The position numbers and the translations under genes were made by a program. This document shows, one piece after another, positions 60,601 to 64,000 of a stretch of 64,000 nucleotides of DNA. A model generated the notes under the pieces. The model was given only the letters and a program-made list of their open reading frames with translations, was not told where the DNA came from and made no database searches. Source of the stretch: Glycine soja (lineage: Eukaryota > Streptophyta > Magnoliopsida > Fabales > Fabaceae); the NCBI RefSeq assembly GCF_004193775.1, contig NC_041008.1:5844731-5908730 (forward strand). Reading direction: 5' to 3'. Each line of letters opens with the position of its first letter. Position 1 is the stretch's first letter.

Positions 60601-61728
60601 ATCTCATTTATCACTTTTCCCGTCTTAAAATATTAAAGTCGACATACGGTGTGAATATCCTTTCTCCACCTTATTCTCTTTATGGTATCCTTTTCCACCT
60701 TATAAATAGCTAGCCTAGTTCGTCTTTTTTTCTTTTTTGGTTTTTAAGTAAACTGATTTCTTTTAAATTGACTTGTTTGCACCTATTTAATTGAATTGGT
60801 TAATTTGTCATTAATTATTAGACTTATTTTAGCATGAAAGTTCATTATTTCAATTATATAAAAAAGAGCTGGATCTATAACTTCCCTAACCTGCTTTTTC
60901 TTCATTGTTGGCTTCTCTTCGTAGCTTACACCCAACATAGAGCACCTGACACTCGGTGTGCATGAACTCAACATGATTTTGAGTGGAGAATTCCAGGGAA
61001 ACCACTTAAACGAGTTAAAAGTTCTTGCTCTGTTCTTTCATTTTGACTCCGACGTATTTGTACAACGGGTGCCCAATATAGAGAAGCTTGAGGTGTGTGA
61101 TGGTTCCTTCAAAGAGATTTTCTGCTTTGATAGTCTTAATGTGGATGAGGATGGATTGGTTTCACAGCTGAAAGTGATATGCCCGGACTCCCTTCCAGAG
61201 CTTGTTTCCATTGGGTCAGAGAACTCTGGGATTGTGCCCTTTCTCAGAAATCTAGAAACATTGCAAGTAATCAGCTGTTTCAGTTCAATAAATCTGGTAC
61301 CATGCACAGTGTCTTTTTCCAATCTGACATATTTGAAAGTAGAAAGTTGCAAGAGTCTGCTATATTTGTTCACATCCTCAAAAGCAAGAAGTTTGGGTCA
61401 ACTCAAAACAATGGAGATAAGTTGGTGTGATTCAATTGAAGAGATAGTGTCTTCAACAGAGGAAGGGGATGAATCAGATGAGAATGAGATAATATTTCAG
61501 CAGCTCAATTGTTTGAAACTTGAATATTTATTTAAGCTGAGAAGGTTCTACAAAGGGAGTTTAAGTTTCCCGTCCTTGGAGGAATTCACAGTATGGCGTT
61601 GCGACAGGATGGAAAGTTTGTGTGCAGGTACAGTCAAAACAGACAAGCTGTTACAAGTGAATACTAATTGGGGCGGAGATGTTATCCCATTGGAAACTGA
61701 TCTGAACTCTGCCATGCAAAACCGATAG
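48789..61728 (+). CDS. CNL copy B: intact CC-NB-ARC-LRR disease resistance gene, 8 coding exons
   Basis: Predicted intracellular immune receptor of the At4g27190/RPS2-like class. Such proteins act in the cytosol or at membranes as nucleotide-dependent sensors of pathogen effectors or guarded host proteins. Exons by splice-site reading: 48,789-51,665; 51,761-52,012; 52,116-52,832; 53,403-54,209; 56,121-56,690; 57,316-58,149; 59,761-60,219; 60,925-61,728. Each intron starts GT and ends AG, and every coding exon before the last is a multiple of three, so all seven introns are phase 0 and the joined frame is open for about 2,439 residues. The first ATG of the frame is at 48,789; an in-frame ATG-TAA at 48,750-48,755 precludes an upstream start. 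NB-ARC motifs are complete, including a canonical MHD. The length is well above the roughly 900-1,500 residues common for CNLs because the LRR tail is multiplied. The family call is firm; the ligand is unknown. Confidence 0.9.
51761..52012 (+). CDS. Copy B exon 2: LRR segment (84 codons)
   Basis: The exon follows acceptor ttgcag and runs to GACAAG|gtgtgt. It codes V-E-I-P-N-L-E-N-L and then LRRs of the cysteine-containing type (L-x-x-L-x-V-x-x-C). The two flanking introns are only 95 and 103 nt. Confidence 0.88.
52116..52832 (+). CDS. Copy B exon 3: LRR segment (239 codons)
   Basis: The exon starts after acceptor gtgcag with VYVFPKLEEIHLNEMDELTD and ends at GCTGAAAAG|gtaagt. It holds LRRs with the recurrent L-x-x-I-x-V-x-x-C pattern and an acidic tail (SNEEDEAVMSAEK). 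This is the intact counterpart of the damaged exon in copy A and gives the reference against which that damage is read. Confidence 0.88.
53403..54209 (+). CDS. Copy B exon 4: LRR segment (269 codons)
   Basis: The exon starts after acceptor ttctgtag with IFSNLEYLDIDF and ends FNK|gtactt. It contains LRRs, then a charged lysine/glutamate linker and the module-end signature GDLNATIQKGF, which recurs at the ends of exons 6 and 8. Confidence 0.88.
54210..56120 (+). other. Copy B intron 4 (1.9 kb), with MITE-like foldback
   Basis: It carries the same foldback as copy A at about 54,232-54,640, plus a short tandem duplication of about 44 nt at 54,568-54,656 (unit begins catttatcaaatacatattt). The 1.29-kb block of copy A is absent at about 55,770. 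Confidence 0.6.
56121..56690 (+). CDS. Copy B exon 5: LRR segment (190 codons)
   Basis: The exon starts after acceptor tgcacag with LLESASTESSLSLRDSPLQV and ends at GATGAAATG|gtacta. Its SPLQVIWLDSRRIP and LTVDGCQFLTDVVIPFYLLP segments closely match exon 7, marking exons 5 and 7 as duplicates. Relative to copy A it carries five extra codons (FDITQEREMTTMG instead of FDVKTAMG). Confidence 0.87.
57316..58149 (+). CDS. Copy B exon 6: LRR segment (278 codons)
   Basis: The exon starts after acceptor ttggtag with PTSNLQCLSLGEKGLEM and ends EAFWEK|gtatgt. It contains LRRs and the module-end signature ENDLNSTMREAF. It retains a 23-residue LRR (VPSTVSFSNLIYLKVERCN and on) that copy A has lost. Confidence 0.88.
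58429..58884. mobile_element. MITE-like element in copy B intron 6
   Basis: The left end (ctacttaacttttatatatatt...aatccaaactctttcaagtca) is repeated inverted at the right end (tgacttgaagaagtttagatt...aagttaagtag), giving imperfect terminal inverted repeats of about 75 nt around an AT-rich core with no coding. No clear target-site duplication was seen. Confidence 0.5.
59761..60219 (+). CDS. Copy B exon 7: LRR segment (153 codons)
   Basis: The exon starts after acceptor cgtttgcag with LWDSARSVPYIDLKDSPLQE and ends SIQKAG-type sequence at ATTCAAAAG|gtatca (C-I-Q-K). It is paralogous to exon 5. Two near-identical stretches around LALCDLPNLENVW and LALCDLPKLKYD suggest a small internal LRR duplication or exchange. 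Confidence 0.85.
60925..61728 (+). CDS. Copy B exon 8: last coding LRR exon, stop TAG
   Basis: The exon starts after acceptor cttcgtag with LTPNIEHLTLGVHELNM and runs to TAG at 61,726-61,728. It is paralogous to exon 6. The exon probably continues as untranslated sequence to a donor at 61,744 (ggcaagg|gtatgt). The bases after the stop still read in frame (GCA TTT CTG GCA AGG) and align with EAFREK of exon 6, so the stop looks acquired. Confidence 0.87.
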   Translation, partial: LTPNIEHLTLGVHELNMILSGEFQGNHLNELKVLALFFHFDSDVFVQRVPNIEKLEVCDGSFKEIFCFDSLNVDEDGLVSQLKVICPDSLPELVSIGSENSGIVPFLRNLETLQVISCFSSINLVPCTVSFSNLTYLKVESCKSLLYLFTSSKARSLGQLKTMEISWCDSIEEIVSSTEEGDESDENEIIFQQLNCLKLEYLFKLRRFYKGSLSFPSLEEFTVWRCDRMESLCAGTVKTDKLLQVNTNWGGDVIPLETDLNSAMQNR

Positions 61729-61969
61729 GCATTTCTGGCAAGGGTATGTCTTTTTATTCAACTGTTGTTATAATACACCGTGTCAGAATTTTAGTTTTTA
61801 CTAGTATGTTACGTGACAAAATTAATTTAAATTTTGAAAAGAATTTAATTACCGTGTTTAATTTATAACTAAATTCAGAATTTTTTATCTTTCGTCGCCT
61901 TTATCATAGTCGTGTTGTTGTTATTATTATTATTATTATTAACTAACATAATTTTTATAAATTGTTTAG

Positions 61970-62225
61970 GCAATCACTCCAATATTGCAGTTAGAGGAGA
62001 TTGATTCACCAACAAAAAATGGTTAGAGGAGATGAACAAATTAAGTGGCCCGGTGCCTACCCAAAAAAAAAAAGAGTGGCCCAGTTTTATTATTTTTGTT
62101 TGTGTGTGAATAAAAAATGAATTGTGTGTGTGGTCTACCCAGTTAGTGGTAAAATACATTATTCTATTCTATTTATTATGTAATGTGTGATTATAAGTCT
62201 TAAACGACCCTGGAGAATAAAAATG
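61970..62225 (+). other. Copy B 3' UTR exon and likely polyadenylation region
   Basis: After an acceptor ttgtttag at 61,962-61,969, sequence homologous to the terminal exon of fragment C appears (AITPILQLEEIDSP in the inherited frame). It lies downstream of the TAG in exon 8, so it would be untranslated. AATAAA lies at 62,216-62,221. Homology to the copy A downstream region continues to about 62,465. Confidence 0.5.
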
Positions 62226-62469
62226 AAGTGATAACTTGTAAGTTTGTAATACTAAAACTTAACTGTATTGTTTTATGACAAAATAAAATAAAAATGTGTC
62301 GTAAATTATGCATGTTCTGTTTGTTCACCATTCATTTTACTTATGTTTCAAAATTCAAAGTCTTCAACATAACTCTTGAAAAAATGTCTTCAACATAATA
62401 GTCGGAATTTAACACTTTGTCCATCTCCTACAATTAACATCTGATTGTTAGCTTTATTCAAAGGTCAAC

Positions 62470-64000
62470 ATCAGGATTGATTATAACTCCATTGTACTAA
62501 ATTATGATAGTGAACGAAAAATTCCATAATTTATTGAAATGTCATTTTTTCATGCGGTGTTAGTATAGTATGTGAAGAAATTGTAGCACTAGTAAAAAAA
62601 TAATTTATAATCCACACTTAACAACAGTTATGAAGTTATTATTATTAGGTGTTGCATAAAATATATGATGGAAGGCAGCAGCCAGACGGCGTCTAAGCAA
62701 TGCTAAAAACATCTTTACTTGATGACCGCACAGTGCCACCGTTAATACTTCACATTGCTCTTAATTTCTAGTATATTACCTCTAATCTATATATAAGAAA
62801 TAATTATGTAATTTATTAACGCCAATCAAAATAATTAAAATAAATATTTTACAATAAATTTTAATTTTATTTAAAATTATTCATTCATTAAATGGTTGAA
62901 AAGATAATTGTTTTTTTTTTTAATTCAACCAATGACTATATCTTAATTTATTGGTGGCTCAATAAATATACTTACTTTCATTGAAAAATAAATGTAATCA
63001 CTAATAAATATCATAATAATTAAAAATATAAAATTTAACAATAAAATAGTTGTTATAATTAAGATAAAAAATATTATCTTATACCATAATAGTTTTTTAT
63101 TAAATAATGTCAAGAGATACACAGCGCAAGGCCTTTTTCACGAGTCTACGTCAATGCCGCTTTCAGGATTTGACTTTACATTTTCAAACGTGGATTCGAC
63201 ACTAGTACACACGCTTAAGTGTTTATTTACTCCAGATTATTGAATAATTTAGATGTAATTGAAATATAATTTGTGTACTAAGACATAAGTTAGTTAGTGT
63301 TTGGAATACAATTAATTGAAAAAGTGAAATTTGATTATTGAACTTAACTTTATAAATTTAAATTTAGTTAATGTAGATTTAATGTAATTTTGATTTATGT
63401 TTGAACTTTTTTATGTATAACGGAAAAGCTAAGAGAATAATAACTTTAAGAAAAAAATCTCAATTTGGATGAAAGTTTCATTTAATTCAATTAGAAAAAG
63501 TTTTGTTAAACGAGTAGGTGTAATTTTTCATCAAAATCCAATTTTAATTTGAGTGTCATACACCATTAAAAGTCTTAATTATGAATGTTATTAAAAAATA
63601 TAACTTTTTCCTTTAAAAAAAATATAGCTTTACTTTTATTATTTCTTCAATTGAAGTGAATTGTGTTAATTGAAGTGCATTTTACATAAACTGGTATGAT
63701 GTTTAAAGTGAGATACCTCAAACATAGGATGAATACTTGTAAAGAACACTCCCTTACTATTTCACTAAAGCAATGATATATATGTAAGAAATATTATCTA
63801 TTTGAGTAATAATTCTAATTATATTTAGCAGTTAGTGGTGGTTGGATTCCTTAGCATGAGGTTATTTGAGATGATATTATCTAGTTCTACTGTAGCAATA
63901 TAGTAGTGACTTTTGGATCGATAAAATCATGTTCACAATTATATTTCAAAAAATTTACAATTAGTATTTACTTTAACTAACACTTAAGATTTGGGCATAT
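62470..64000. other. Intergenic region after unit 2
   Basis: Homology to unit 1 stops at about 62,465. The remainder is AT-rich without a gene-like frame on either strand. Confidence 0.5.

Overview
This window is AT-rich nuclear DNA from a flowering plant. The intron-rich CC-NB-LRR (CNL) genes of the At4g27190/At4g27220 (RPS2-like) type, the repeat families and the gene remnants fit a legume, most likely Glycine (soybean or a close relative). The genus is an inference. There is no sign of bacterial, organellar or viral origin.

The window is a resistance-gene cluster built from two large, diverged tandem units. Unit 1 covers roughly 1-23,000 and contains CNL copy A (coding 8,511-22,362). Unit 2 covers roughly 36,100-62,470 and contains CNL copy B (coding 48,789-61,728). 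Copy B has eight coding exons, all joined in phase 0, and encodes about 2,439 residues: an N-terminal coiled coil, an NB-ARC domain and a very long cysteine-rich LRR array. Copy A has the same exon layout, but exon 3 carries a 47-nt net insertion, partly copied from the preceding intron. It introduces a stop codon and a frameshift, so A is a truncated allele or a pseudogene. Four further fragments of the same family are present: two NB-ARC-region relics (1-190 and 35,937-36,240) and two 3'-end relics (24,660-25,640 and 31,300-31,900).

The LRR tail is modular. Exon pairs 3-4, 5-6 and 7-8 each look like one copy of the same two-exon module ending in a D-L-N-(S/A)-(T/A) signature, and introns 5 and 7 also resemble each other. 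The present stop codon in exon 8 looks like a GAG-to-TAG change shared by A and B. It leaves a former last exon, coding a short basic tail, as 3' UTR.

Between the units (23-36 kb, 37-43 kb) the DNA is a mix of repeats and broken single genes: a DUF2358 remnant (minus, 25.9-26.9 kb), an NHL/LEA_2 gene with an internal deletion (30.35-30.86 kb), an ALMT first-exon remnant (minus, 7.1-7.5 kb), a possible mitochondrial ribosomal protein mL46 fragment (minus, 39.5 kb) and LINE-type RNase H remnants (5.75 and 47.5 kb). Several non-autonomous DNA elements with long inverted repeats are visible (28.65-29.99, 32.48-34.22, 43.88-44.66 kb, plus smaller ones in introns). The 43.88 kb element has an empty counterpart site in unit 1.

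No tRNA, rRNA, CRISPR or prokaryotic operon was seen. I found no convincingly new biochemical system. The most interesting content is how this oversized NLR grows and breaks by phase-0 exon duplication, intron-derived insertion and patchy exchange between copies.
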